Shown in pieces: positions 1 to 6,414 of a stretch of 17,780 nucleotides of DNA (its first letter is position 1; every line of letters starts with the position of its first letter). The DNA comes from Candidatus Falkowiibacteriota bacterium. GTDB lineage: Bacteria > Patescibacteriota > Patescibacteriia > Patescibacteriales > SZUA-104. The stretch spans positions 1 to 17,780 of the forward strand of contig JALUVW010000014.1 of the NCBI GenBank assembly GCA_027020105.1. Direction: 5' to 3'. Under the pieces are notes generated by a model. It saw only the letters and a list, made by a program, of their open reading frames with translations, did not search any database and was not told the origin of the DNA. The translations under genes and the position numbers were made by a program.

Positions 1-84
1 TTTAACGTAAATCCGGAAACAAAGTTTAAAAGGCGCGAAACAATCGGCGCGACAAAAAAAGAGGGGGTGTTTCGCGGATTCGCG

Positions 85-110
85 GGGCTGTATAAATTTT
101 TTATACACCC
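85..110 (+). repeat. Perfect 8-bp dyad upstream of ftsZ
   Basis: TGTATAAA (89-96) and TTTATACA (100-107) are perfect complements around a TTT loop. GGG (85-87) and CCC (108-110) extend the stem past a bulged C. It could be a weak transcription terminator for an upstream gene or an operator near the ftsZ promoter. It has no long T-run after it, so terminator function is doubtful. Confidence 0.5.
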
Positions 111-123
111 TAATTTGACAGTA

Positions 124-152
124 TTGTGTTTTTTTCGGCGATGGGGTATTAT
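124..152 (+). promoter_or_regulatory. Candidate ftsZ promoter
   Basis: TTGTGT (124-129) and TATTAT (147-152) are separated by 17 bp. This is the best sigma-70-like pair before ftsZ. It predicts a start near 159 and a leader of about 100 nt. Confidence 0.4.
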
Positions 153-262
153 GTAAATAAGATAAATTTAATTGTTGATAATTAGAATTGGCGATAGAAT
201 TGCGATTTTTTTAAAAATTCATATTCTATGCCCATAATTCTAAATTCATAATCCCAACCAAT

Positions 263-1450
263 ATGGCTGAAGTAAAACCAAACATTGAAACCTTTGCCAA
301 AATAAAAGTAATCGGAGTGGGCGGATCGGGCGGAGCCGTTATCAACCGTATGATTGACAGCGGCATCAAGGGCGTGGAATTCGTCGCGGTCAATACGGAC
401 GTGCAGGCGCTTCACTACAACAAAGCGTCCAAGAAGCTTCATGTCGGCAAGTCCATCACCCGCGGGCTTGGCGCCGGCATGAACCCCGACTTGGGCAAGC
501 AATCGGCCGAGGAATCGCAAAATGACATCAGGGACGTTTTGAAAGACACCGATATGGTTTTTGTCACTTGCGGACTGGGCGGAGGCACCGGCACCGGCGC
601 GGCCCCTATTGTGGCTGAAATAGCCAGAGATTTGGGCGCTTTGACGGTGGCCGTTGTCACCAAGCCGTTTTCTTTTGAGGGGGCGCAAAGGAAAAATATC
701 GCCGAACGGGGCTTAATGGAGCTTACCGACAAAGTTGACACCATTATCACCATCCCCAATGACAAGTTATTGCAGGTGATTGACAAAAAAACATCTCTTC
801 TGGACGCCTTTATGGTGGTTGATGAAGTTTTAAGGCAGGGCGTTCAAGGCATTGCCGAAGTGATTACCATTCCCGGGCTTATCAATGTTGATTTTGCCGA
901 CGTAAAGGCGGTGATGGCGAACGCCGGCAGCGCTTTAATGGGAATCGGCGAAGCATCCGGCGAAAACAAGGCGATTGAAGCGGCCAAAGCGGCGGTCAGC
1001 TCTCCTCTCTTGGAGGTTTCCATTGAAGGCGCCCGCGGCGTGCTCTTCACCATCGTGGGCGGCCCCAATTTATCAATGAGCGAAGTGAATGAAGCGGCCA
1101 AGGTGATTACCGCTTCGGCGGACGAAGACGCCAAGGTTATATTCGGCGCGGTGATAAACGACAAGATGAAAGACGACATAAAGATAACCGTGGTGGCAAC
1201 CGGGTTTGATTCGGCCCGCGTCGGCGGACCGAAAGAAACCGTCAGCGAGAAGTCGTACACCCCCAATGCCTTTATTGAACAAGAAGAACGGGAAGAGAGA
1301 TCTTCCAAAACGTTTAGCGGAGAAAAAAAGAAAGCGAAAATTCCTCCCCTGAAAGCGGCGCAAGCCGAACCGGCGCAAAAGAAAGGCGCTCAAGAAGAGG
1401 AAGAAGATGAGTTGGGCATTCCGGCGTTTATTCGGAAAAAGATGTTGTAG
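263..1450 (+). CDS. ftsZ: Cell division GTPase FtsZ
   Basis: This is the tubulin homologue that polymerises into the cytokinetic Z-ring at mid-cell. The 395-residue length is normal for the family. Visible signatures are the N-terminal nucleotide-binding segment (VIGVGGSGGAVINRM), the tubulin signature loop GGGTGTG at residues 106-112 followed by AAP, and the T7 synergy loop NVDFAD at 208-213, whose two aspartates (D210, D213) complete the GTPase site of the next subunit. After the globular core there is a charged, variable linker (about 325-380), then a conserved C-terminal peptide ELGIPAFIRKKML (383-395) of the type that binds FtsA and other partners. No clear Shine-Dalgarno precedes the ATG at 263. 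It stands alone here, with its own promoter candidate and a terminator directly after it. Confidence 0.98.
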   Translation: MAEVKPNIETFAKIKVIGVGGSGGAVINRMIDSGIKGVEFVAVNTDVQALHYNKASKKLHVGKSITRGLGAGMNPDLGKQSAEESQNDIRDVLKDTDMVFVTCGLGGGTGTGAAPIVAEIARDLGALTVAVVTKPFSFEGAQRKNIAERGLMELTDKVDTIITIPNDKLLQVIDKKTSLLDAFMVVDEVLRQGVQGIAEVITIPGLINVDFADVKAVMANAGSALMGIGEASGENKAIEAAKAAVSSPLLEVSIEGARGVLFTIVGGPNLSMSEVNEAAKVITASADEDAKVIFGAVINDKMKDDIKITVVATGFDSARVGGPKETVSEKSYTPNAFIEQEEREERSSKTFSGEKKKAKIPPLKAAQAEPAQKKGAQEEEEDELGIPAFIRKKML

Positions 1451-1488
1451 GGGGACGCGAATTATAAATTTACGAACACATAAACAAG

Positions 1489-1514
1489 AAAAGCGGTTTT
1501 GAGGCCGCTTTTTT
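1489..1514 (+). terminator. Intrinsic terminator of ftsZ
   Basis: AAAAGCGG (1489-1496) pairs with CCGCTTTT (1505-1512) over an 8-nt loop and runs into a T tract. It lies 39 bp after the ftsZ stop. Confidence 0.75.
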
Positions 1515-1601
1515 GCTCGGAAACATTGCTTGAACGATTCGCGCGTTGAGCTTGAGCGTTGAAACAACGCCGCCAATGCGGACGCTTGATTAAATAACAG
1601 C

Positions 1602-1630
1602 TTTATTTTGATTTTGTAATGGCGTATAAT
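1602..1630 (+). promoter_or_regulatory. Promoter of the YqfO-insert gene
   Basis: A perfect -10 TATAAT (1625-1630) is preceded at 17 bp by a weak -35 TTTATT (1602-1607). The predicted start is about 25 nt before the ATG at 1661. The upstream stretch 1515-1600 holds only a small hairpin (GCGTTG / CAACGC, about 1556-1570). Confidence 0.5.
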
Positions 1631-1660
1631 ATTAAATAAGATTAAAATAAGTAAAATTAT

Positions 1661-1993
1661 ATGAAGCGAAGCAATATCGTAAAGATTCAAACTTATTGCC
1701 CGAAAGAAGCCGCGGACGATGTTCGTTTGGCAATCGGCCGCTCCGGCGGCGGCGTAATCGGCAACTACGCTTATTGCGCTTTTTTAACTCCCGGCCACGG
1801 CTATTTCTTGCCGATGGACGGCTCAAATCCGACAATCGGCAAAATAGGCGAGATTGAAAAGGTTGAAGAAATCAAGATTGAATTTGTTTGCGCGAAAGAT
1901 AAGGTTAAAGACGTTGTTGAGGCGATCAAAAAAGCGCACCCGTACGAAGAAGTACCGATTGATGTTTTCCAGTTATTGGATGTTGAGTTTTAG
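1661..1993 (+). CDS. Stand-alone YqfO insert-domain (NIF3-associated, PII-like) protein
   Basis: The 110-residue product matches the PII/CutA-like domain found inserted in the YqfO branch of the NIF3 family, here encoded as a separate small protein (the COG3323 type). Recognisable stretches are IQTYCPKEAADDVRLAIGRSGGGVIGNYAYCAF near the N-terminus, GSNPTIGKIGEIEKVEEIKIEF in the middle, and the hallmark HPYEEVPIDVFQL at the C-terminus. The biochemical role of these stand-alone proteins is not established. The fold resembles trimeric signalling or metal-binding proteins. It is a single-gene unit between the ftsZ terminator and the nrdR promoter region, and no Shine-Dalgarno is visible before the ATG. 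The family assignment is firm; no function beyond that is claimed. Confidence 0.88.
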   Translation: MKRSNIVKIQTYCPKEAADDVRLAIGRSGGGVIGNYAYCAFLTPGHGYFLPMDGSNPTIGKIGEIEKVEEIKIEFVCAKDKVKDVVEAIKKAHPYEEVPIDVFQLLDVEF

Positions 1994-2103
1994 CCGGTTA
2001 TCCACAGGAAATTTGTCGCGTCCGGCCGTTCGGCGGAGTTCCGCGGGGCGGTTATTGTTTATAATTGATGATTTGCACTAACCTTAAAGCAACTTTGCGG
2101 GAC

Positions 2104-2131
2104 TTGACTAAACCTGTCCGTATGATATAAT
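2104..2131 (+). promoter_or_regulatory. Strong promoter upstream of the nrdR leader
   Basis: TTGACT (2104-2109) and TATAAT (2126-2131) are separated by 16 bp, close to the sigma-70 consensus. Transcription should start near 2138, inside the first NrdR-box-like site. Confidence 0.75.
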
Positions 2132-2138
2132 ATAAGTA

Positions 2139-2187
2139 ATACTATATGTTGTGGTTAAGTAAAGGCAGGAGGCACAAGATATAGCCA
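2139..2187 (+). promoter_or_regulatory. Pair of NrdR boxes overlapping the transcription start
   Basis: Site 1 (2139-2154) reads ATACTATATGTTGTGG. Site 2 (2172-2187), read on the minus strand, is TGGCTATATCTTGTGC. Both contain the full core CWATATNTWGTG of the known NrdR operator (acaCwAtATaTwGtgt). Their centres are 33 bp apart, near three helical turns; known NrdR boxes usually occur as pairs spaced about 31-32 bp. They sit directly after the -10 element and upstream of nrdR itself. The inference is autorepression of the nrdR and ribonucleotide reductase genes. The two sites face each other, so the RNA copy can also fold as an 11-of-12 bp stem. Confidence 0.75.
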
Positions 2188-2211
2188 TTTAAAACCTCCT
2201 GGCAATACGGG

Positions 2212-2270
2212 AACACCTAATGCACGGCCCCTTATTAATTAAATATTGGTAAGCGAATAGGTGTTTTTTT
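2212..2270 (+). terminator. Terminator between the leader and nrdR
   Basis: AACACCTA (2212-2219) pairs with TAGGTGTT (2258-2265) and runs into seven T residues (2264-2270). An inner stem, CTTATTAAT (2231-2239) with ATTGGTAAG (2245-2253), fills the loop. Confidence 0.7.
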
Positions 2271-2310
2271 GTTACCAAACCGAGATAGAGCGTTAAAAAA
2301 TTTTTTATTC

Positions 2311-2391
2311 CTCGCGAATCGGCAAGCCCGTTGCGAATTCGCGAGCGCGCGAATATTTGAAATATGATTTGCGCGTTCGCAAATTCGCGAG
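2311..2391. repeat. 81-nt nested palindrome upstream of nrdR
   Basis: CTCGCGAAT (2311-2319) is complementary to ATTCGCGAG at both 2337-2345 and 2383-2391. Inside, TTGCGAA (2331-2337) pairs with TTCGCAA (2376-2382), and CGCGCGAAT pairs with ATTTGCGCG. The two copies of the right arm allow alternative folds. It ends 15 bp before the nrdR ATG. It may be an inserted palindromic repeat or an RNA structure in the nrdR 5' leader. Confidence 0.65.
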
Positions 2392-2406
2392 TAATTTACA
2401 GATATT

Positions 2407-2886
2407 ATGAAATGCCCAGTTTGTTATCATGAAGACACCAAGGTGGTTGATTCAAGGGTCGCCTCGGACGGTCTTTCCATAAGAAGAAGGCGCGAATGCC
2501 TAAAATGCGGCTTTCGGTTTTCCACTTACGAGGAGGTTGAGATTCTTGATTTGACAATTGTTAAAAATAACGGGCAGAGGGAGGCGTATTCAAGGGAGAA
2601 GATGGTCAACGGCCTGAAAAAAGCGCTGGAGAAGCGCCCGATTACCGACGACACTTTCAAGAAATTGGTCAACGGAGTGGAGCGGAGCTTGCAGATGTTG
2701 AGAAAGAACGAAGTAACCTCCAATCAAATCGGGCAAATCGTAATGAGGCATCTTAAGAAGGTGGACCAAGTCGCCTATATCCGTTTCGCTTCCGTCTATG
2801 AGTCGTTCAAGGACGCGCACACCTTCAGGAGAGAATTGAATAAGTTGCTTAAAAGCAAGAAGGGCGTGAAGAGGGGCAAAAAATAA
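2407..2886 (+). CDS. nrdR: Transcriptional repressor NrdR
   Basis: NrdR senses ATP/dATP and represses ribonucleotide reductase genes. The 159-residue product has the family's two parts. The N-terminal zinc ribbon has ligands C3, C6, C31 and C34, with the basic DNA-binding stretch SIRRRRECLKCGFRFSTYEE. An ATP-cone follows at about 47-137 (TIVKNNGQREAYSREKMVNGLKKAL...). The lysine-rich tail (LLKSKKGVKRGKK) is a mild extension. The start ATG at 2407 gives the canonical MKCPVC beginning, although no Shine-Dalgarno is visible. A promoter with two NrdR-box-like sites lies 270-300 bp upstream and nrdD follows 169 bp downstream, as expected for autoregulation and control of the anaerobic reductase. 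Confidence 0.97.
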   Translation: MKCPVCYHEDTKVVDSRVASDGLSIRRRRECLKCGFRFSTYEEVEILDLTIVKNNGQREAYSREKMVNGLKKALEKRPITDDTFKKLVNGVERSLQMLRKNEVTSNQIGQIVMRHLKKVDQVAYIRFASVYESFKDAHTFRRELNKLLKSKKGVKRGKK

Positions 2887-2902
2887 CAATCATCACCGTA
2901 AA

Positions 2903-2992
2903 TTCAAAATTTAAAATAAAAAAAACGCAAAACAGTTCCGCGTCTTTAATTTTCTTCGGCGGCAAACAGGAGGGTTGAGGACAAATTTTGAA
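2903..2992. repeat. AT-rich inverted repeat between nrdR and nrdD
   Basis: TTCAAAATTT (2903-2912) and AAATTTTGAA (2983-2992) are perfect complements flanking about 70 bp. Similar AT-rich inverted repeats occur at 6313-6395 and 7297-7365. Nothing else is evident in this gap except the nrdD -10 element. Confidence 0.45.
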
Positions 2993-3033
2993 AATTGTAA
3001 TTTTGGATTTACTTAGGATTCGCAACCTTGAAT

Positions 3034-3039
3034 TATAAT
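3034..3039 (+). promoter_or_regulatory. Candidate -10 element of nrdD
   Basis: A perfect TATAAT lies 17 bp before the nrdD ATG and predicts a very short leader. No good -35 is visible at 16-18 bp upstream, so this is either an activator-dependent or weak promoter, or chance in AT-rich DNA. Confidence 0.35.
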
Positions 3040-3055
3040 TTATCTTAGTATTCCC

Positions 3056-5116
3056 ATGCAAAACACAATCACAAAACTCATTAAAAGATCGGGCGAAATC
3101 GTTGATTTCAGTCCGGAAAAAATCACCAACGCCATTTCCAGGTCTTTTGAGGCGGTCGGGCGGCCGGACGAAGAATTGGCCAAAAAATTATCCGATAAGG
3201 TCGTTAAAATCGTTACGGAAAAATTCCATTCTCGGTCCATTCCGGCCGTGGAAGAGATTCAGGATATAGTTGAGGAGGTATTGATTGAAAGCAAGCTTAC
3301 CAAGGCGGCCAAAGCTTACATTATTTACCGCGACCAGCACAGGCAGTTGAGAGATTTAAACGCGGCCGCCAACGAAGAGAAGCTGATGGAAGATTATTTG
3401 GGTCGGGCCGATTGGCGGCTAAAAGAAAACAGCAATATGAGCTTTTCGGTGCAGGGGCTTAATAATTATATCGCCTCTTCCGTTTCCGCCCGTTATTGGC
3501 TGAACAAGCTTTATCCGGCGGAAATCAGGAACGCCCACACCGAAGGCGACCTTCACATTCATGATTTGGGAATGCTGGCTCCTTATTGCTGCGGATGGGA
3601 TTTAAAGGATTTGCTTATCAGAGGGTTTGGCGGAGTGGGCGAGAAAGTGCAAAGCAAGCCGCCCAAACATTTCAGGAGCGTTTTGGGGCAAATCGTTAAT
3701 TTTCTCTATACTCTTCAGGGAGAAGCGGCGGGGGCTCAAGCGTTTGCCAATTTTGACACTTATTTAGCCCCTTTTATCCGCTATGACGACCTTTCTTACA
3801 AAGAAATAAAGCAATGCTTGCAAGAGTTTTTGTTCAACGTTAACGTGCCCACCCGAGTCGGGTTCCAAACTCCTTTCACCAATATTACCTTAGACGTTAA
3901 GCCCACGGGGCAAGTGGCGGATGAAAATGTCATTATCGGCGGCAAAATTATGCCGGAAAAATACCGTGATTTCCAAAGAGAAATGGATATGTTCAACCAG
4001 GCTCTCGCCGAGGTTATGATTGAGGGCGACGCCACCGGCAGAGTTTTTTCGTTTCCCATTCCCACCTACAATATTGATAAAAATTTTGATTGGGACAGGC
4101 CATCGTTGCGTCCGGTTTGGGAAATGACCGCCAAATACGGCATTCCTTATTTTTCAAATTTTATCAACTCGGATATGAGCCCCGACGATGCCCGCAGTAT
4201 GTGCTGTCGGTTAAGATTGGACAATAGAGAACTGAAAAAAAGAGGAGGAGGGCTGTTTGGCGCCAATCCGTTAACCGGCAGTTTGGGCGTGGTTACCATT
4301 AATTTGGCGCGCATAGGATATTTGGCCAAAACGCGAGAAGAGTTTAGGCAAAGGCTGGAGAAATTAATGGACTTGTCAAAAGAAAGCTTGGAGATAAAAA
4401 GAAAAGTTATTGAGAGATTCACCGAAGACGGTCTTTATCCTTATTCAAAGCATTATTTGTCAAATATTTATGAACGTTTCCGGTCTTATTGGAAAAACCA
4501 TTTTAACACCATCGGCATAAACGGAATGAATGAGGCCAGTTTGAATTTGTTGGGCAAGAACATTGCCACTCCCGAGGGGCGGGATTTTGCCATAGAGACG
4601 TTGGATTTTATGCGGGAGAAATTGATGGACTACCAAAACGAAACCGATAATTTGTACAATTTGGAGGCGTCTCCCGCCGAGGGGGCCACGTATCGCTTCG
4701 CCAAAAAGGACAAAGAATTATATCCGGAAATTATCGCGGCCAATGAAGAGGCGTATCGCGAACGGGGAGCGGATCCTTATTATACCAATTCCACGCATTT
4801 GCCCGTTGGCTTTACCGATGATATTTTTGAAGCCCTTGATTTGCAGGACGAGCTTCAAACCAAATATACCGGCGGCACGGTGCTGCACGGATTCTTGGGA
4901 GAAAGAATCAACGATCCGGAAGCGTGCAAAAAATTGGTCAAAAAAATAGCCGAGAATTACAGATTGCCTTATTATACAATCACCCCCACTTTTAGCATTT
5001 GCCCAAAACACGGTTATTTGGCGGGAGAACATAAATATTGCCCAAAATGCGACGAGGAGATAGGATACGCGGAAGCGGCCGCGCATATCGCCGAAGATTG
5101 CGAAACATGCCAATAA
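3056..5116 (+). CDS. nrdD: Anaerobic (class III) ribonucleoside-triphosphate reductase, large part lacking its glycyl-radical domain
   Basis: The enzyme reduces ribonucleoside triphosphates to deoxy forms using a protein glycyl radical. This 686-residue product has an N-terminal ATP-cone (about 3-95), then the catalytic barrel with HIHDLGMLAPYCCGWDL (C178, C179), LLIRGFGGVG, TPFTNITLD and MCCRLRLDNRE (C383, C384). Near the C-terminus is a zinc-binding segment with C649, C662, C665, C682 and C685. The ORF then stops at CETCQ. The conserved C-terminal motif that carries the radical glycine (RVVGY/W...WNKGK) is missing from this ORF and is found in a separate ORF at 5289-5435 in another frame. 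The gene is otherwise intact along its whole length, so this is a domain-boundary split and not general decay. nrdG follows downstream. Confidence 0.95.
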   Translation: MQNTITKLIKRSGEIVDFSPEKITNAISRSFEAVGRPDEELAKKLSDKVVKIVTEKFHSRSIPAVEEIQDIVEEVLIESKLTKAAKAYIIYRDQHRQLRDLNAAANEEKLMEDYLGRADWRLKENSNMSFSVQGLNNYIASSVSARYWLNKLYPAEIRNAHTEGDLHIHDLGMLAPYCCGWDLKDLLIRGFGGVGEKVQSKPPKHFRSVLGQIVNFLYTLQGEAAGAQAFANFDTYLAPFIRYDDLSYKEIKQCLQEFLFNVNVPTRVGFQTPFTNITLDVKPTGQVADENVIIGGKIMPEKYRDFQREMDMFNQALAEVMIEGDATGRVFSFPIPTYNIDKNFDWDRPSLRPVWEMTAKYGIPYFSNFINSDMSPDDARSMCCRLRLDNRELKKRGGGLFGANPLTGSLGVVTINLARIGYLAKTREEFRQRLEKLMDLSKESLEIKRKVIERFTEDGLYPYSKHYLSNIYERFRSYWKNHFNTIGINGMNEASLNLLGKNIATPEGRDFAIETLDFMREKLMDYQNETDNLYNLEASPAEGATYRFAKKDKELYPEIIAANEEAYRERGADPYYTNSTHLPVGFTDDIFEALDLQDELQTKYTGGTVLHGFLGERINDPEACKKLVKKIAENYRLPYYTITPTFSICPKHGYLAGEHKYCPKCDEEIGYAEAAAHIAEDCETCQ

Positions 5117-5288
5117 TCAAACAGCCTTTAATTGTTATTATATTTAATAATCAATTTAAAATTAAGCGTTGTGAACGAGAATTTATCTTATGCCGCTCCA
5201 TTTTCTTGAGCAGAATATCGGTTGCCTGTTTAAACGGCAAAAACGACATACTTAAATTTCTTCACAATTCTTAATTTGCGACAAAAAT
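5117..5288 (+). other. 172-bp spacer dividing nrdD from its glycyl-radical domain
   Basis: This AT-rich stretch separates the two nrdD parts. It is closed in the frame of the downstream ORF by a TAA at 5253-5255. It contains one small hairpin, TTGCC...GGCAA, around a GTTTAAAC core (about 5222-5241). No convincing promoter, Shine-Dalgarno or intron or intein signature is visible. At this size it is too short for an ordinary group I or II intron. Confidence 0.6.
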
Positions 5289-5435
5289 ATGGCACCAAAA
5301 CAAACACAAAGACAAGAATGCACCGTTTATTCAAGGGTTGTCGGCTGGCTCACTCCGACAAAAAACTGGAATAAGGGAAAGAAGAGCGAATTCGCCAACA
5401 GGCGCACTTTTGATAAACAGCTAAGAGGAGAATAG
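5289..5435 (+). CDS. Detached glycyl-radical domain of NrdD (48 residues)
   Basis: This short ORF encodes the missing C-terminus of the upstream reductase. After a short polar lead (MAPKQTQRQE) it reads CTVYSRVVGWL, with the radical-bearing glycine at residue 19, then WNKGKKSEFANRRTF, which corresponds to the conserved end of NrdD. Together with the 686-residue part it would make a full-length enzyme of about 734 residues. The ATG at 5289 is the only reasonable start: the frame is closed upstream at 5253-5255. No Shine-Dalgarno is visible. It lies in a different frame from nrdD, so plain stop-codon readthrough cannot join them. It may act in trans, as the YfiD/GrcA spare part does for pyruvate formate-lyase, and would be the substrate of NrdG encoded just downstream. 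Confidence 0.88.
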   Translation: MAPKQTQRQECTVYSRVVGWLTPTKNWNKGKKSEFANRRTFDKQLRGE

Positions 5436-5482
5436 GCCGCGCGCTCGGCTTATCGCAGTGAATTAATTTCAATGTTATTCGG

Positions 5483-5563
5483 GGCGTTCGGACAATAATT
5501 CGCGAACGCAAATCATAAACAAGCGTTTATGGTTTGAGCGACTTGAATTACCGCCCGAACGCC
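5483..5563. repeat. 81-nt long imperfect palindrome before nrdG
   Basis: GGCGTTCGG (5483-5491) pairs with CCGAACGCC (5555-5563). Inside, TAATTC pairs with GAATTA. A further long stem pairs CGCAAATCATAAAC with GTTTATGGTTTGAGCG, allowing a two-base bulge, around an AAGC loop. The structure lies between the glycyl-radical ORF and nrdG and has no T-run, so it is not an obvious terminator. It equals the nested palindrome at 2311-2391 in length and shares the words ATGATTTGCG and TTCGC with it. Confidence 0.7.
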
Positions 5564-5592
5564 AAACAGGTAATGTTGCGAATTAGCTTTAT

Positions 5593-6300
5593 ATGTTGAT
5601 CGGCGGATTGGAAAAATTAACACTAATTGATTACCCGAACGAAATAGCCGCCATTGTTTTTACCCAAGGTTGCAATTTCAGATGCGGTTTTTGTTATAAT
5701 CCCATGCTTGTCCTGCCCTCAAAGGACGGGAACAAAAAAGGTCATTCTCTTTTGCCGGAGGATGATCTTTTTAATTTTTTAAAAAACAGGAAAGGCAAAT
5801 TGGACGGAGTGGTGATTACCGGCGGAGAGCCGACCCTGCACAAGGACTTGCCGGAGTTTACGCGAAAAATCAGGGATCTGGGGTTTAAGGTTAAACTGGA
5901 CACCAACGGGACAAACCCCAAGATGCTTGCCGCTCTTTTGGAGGAAGGGCTTATTGACTATATCGCCATGGATATTAAGGCTCCGCTTGAAAAGTACAAA
6001 GCAACAACAAAATTCAAAGGCGATTTGGCCGATATTGAGAAAAGTGTTAAAATAATTATGAACGGTAATTTGCCGTATGAATTCAGGACCACGGTCGTGC
6101 CCGCGCTTTTGGACAAAAACGATATTGAGAAAATGGGGGAGATGATTAAGGGCGCCCGGCTTTGGTATTTGCAGCGGTTTAAGCCGGATACCGATTTGAT
6201 TAACGGCGATTTGCGGAAAATAATGCCGTATAGTGACAAGGAATTAAACGAGATGCGTGAAATAGGCGCGAAATATGTTAAAAAATGCATAGTGAGATAA
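5593..6300 (+). CDS. nrdG: Anaerobic ribonucleotide reductase activating protein (radical SAM)
   Basis: The activase generates the glycyl radical on NrdD using a 4Fe-4S cluster and S-adenosylmethionine. The 235-residue length fits the longer NrdG-like subfamily that begins with GGLEKLTLIDYPN. The radical SAM cluster motif CNFRCGFC supplies C27, C31 and C34. TGGEPT is the SAM-binding GGE motif, and LDTNG and YIAMDIKAPL are typical of later barrel strands. The reading frame is complete, with TAA at 6298-6300. It follows the detached glycyl-radical ORF by about 157 bp containing the long palindrome, and it is the expected partner for that peptide. Some members of this family activate other glycyl-radical enzymes, but the neighbours make NrdD the likely target. 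Confidence 0.93.
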   Translation: MLIGGLEKLTLIDYPNEIAAIVFTQGCNFRCGFCYNPMLVLPSKDGNKKGHSLLPEDDLFNFLKNRKGKLDGVVITGGEPTLHKDLPEFTRKIRDLGFKVKLDTNGTNPKMLAALLEEGLIDYIAMDIKAPLEKYKATTKFKGDLADIEKSVKIIMNGNLPYEFRTTVVPALLDKNDIEKMGEMIKGARLWYLQRFKPDTDLINGDLRKIMPYSDKELNEMREIGAKYVKKCIVR

Positions 6301-6312
6301 CATAGCTAATTA

Positions 6313-6395
6313 AAAAATCAAAAATCAAAAATCAAGATGACAATGTAAAGTGTAAAATTTTAAATTTTAAATTGCAATTTTGCGTTTTGATTTTT
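6313..6395. repeat. AT-rich tandem and inverted repeats after nrdG
   Basis: AAAAATC is repeated three times in tandem at 6313-6333. TTTTGATTTTT at 6385-6395 is the complement of the repeat. The whole gap before the next gene is very AT-rich. No clear terminator or promoter can be singled out. Confidence 0.5.
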
Positions 6396-6414
6396 ACATT
6401 TTGCATTTATTATT

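Larger units (their letters stand above)
1..156 (+). other. Possible 3' end of an upstream CDS (uncertain)
   Basis: Frame 1 is open from the window edge to a TAA at 154-156, giving about 51 codons. The other two forward frames have stops within the first ten bases. The translation has a basic stretch followed by a short amphipathic run (GVFRGFAGLYKFF). That could fit an FtsA-type membrane-targeting tail, and ftsA commonly precedes ftsZ, but I see no FtsA motif and the call is an inference from position. A hairpin at 85-110 lies inside this frame, which argues equally for non-coding DNA. Confidence 0.25.
2138..2270 (+). ncRNA. Structured, terminated leader or small RNA before nrdR
   Basis: The transcript predicted from the 2104-2131 promoter ends at an intrinsic terminator at 2212-2270, well before nrdR at 2407. 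Stem 1 pairs 2142-2153 with 2173-2184 (11 of 12 bp). CAGGAGG in its loop (2166-2172) is complementary to CCTCCTG (2195-2201), which would give an H-type pseudoknot with no linker between the stems and an A-rich third loop (2185-2194). A 12-codon reading frame, MLWLSKGRRHKI, lies at 2146-2184. It matches no RNA family I recognise: there is no SRP GGAAGCA loop, no 6S-like duplex and no cobalamin box. It could be an attenuator for nrdR or an independent small RNA. Confidence 0.5.

Noticed and set aside
182..688. Minus-strand ORF opposite ftsZ
   Set aside because: It is a shadow of the ftsZ reading frame; the plus-strand protein is unmistakable.
2138..2270. SRP RNA, 6S RNA or cobalamin riboswitch
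   Set aside because: The conserved elements of these RNAs are missing: no GGAAGCA loop, no long bubble-containing duplex and no GCCACTG box.
5038..5274. 78-codon ORF overlapping the end of nrdD
   Set aside because: It runs through the nrdD zinc region in another frame and has no protein-like features of its own.
5117..5288. Self-splicing intron dividing nrdD
   Set aside because: At 172 bp it is below the usual size and shows no recognisable group I or II core; the downstream part also has its own ATG.
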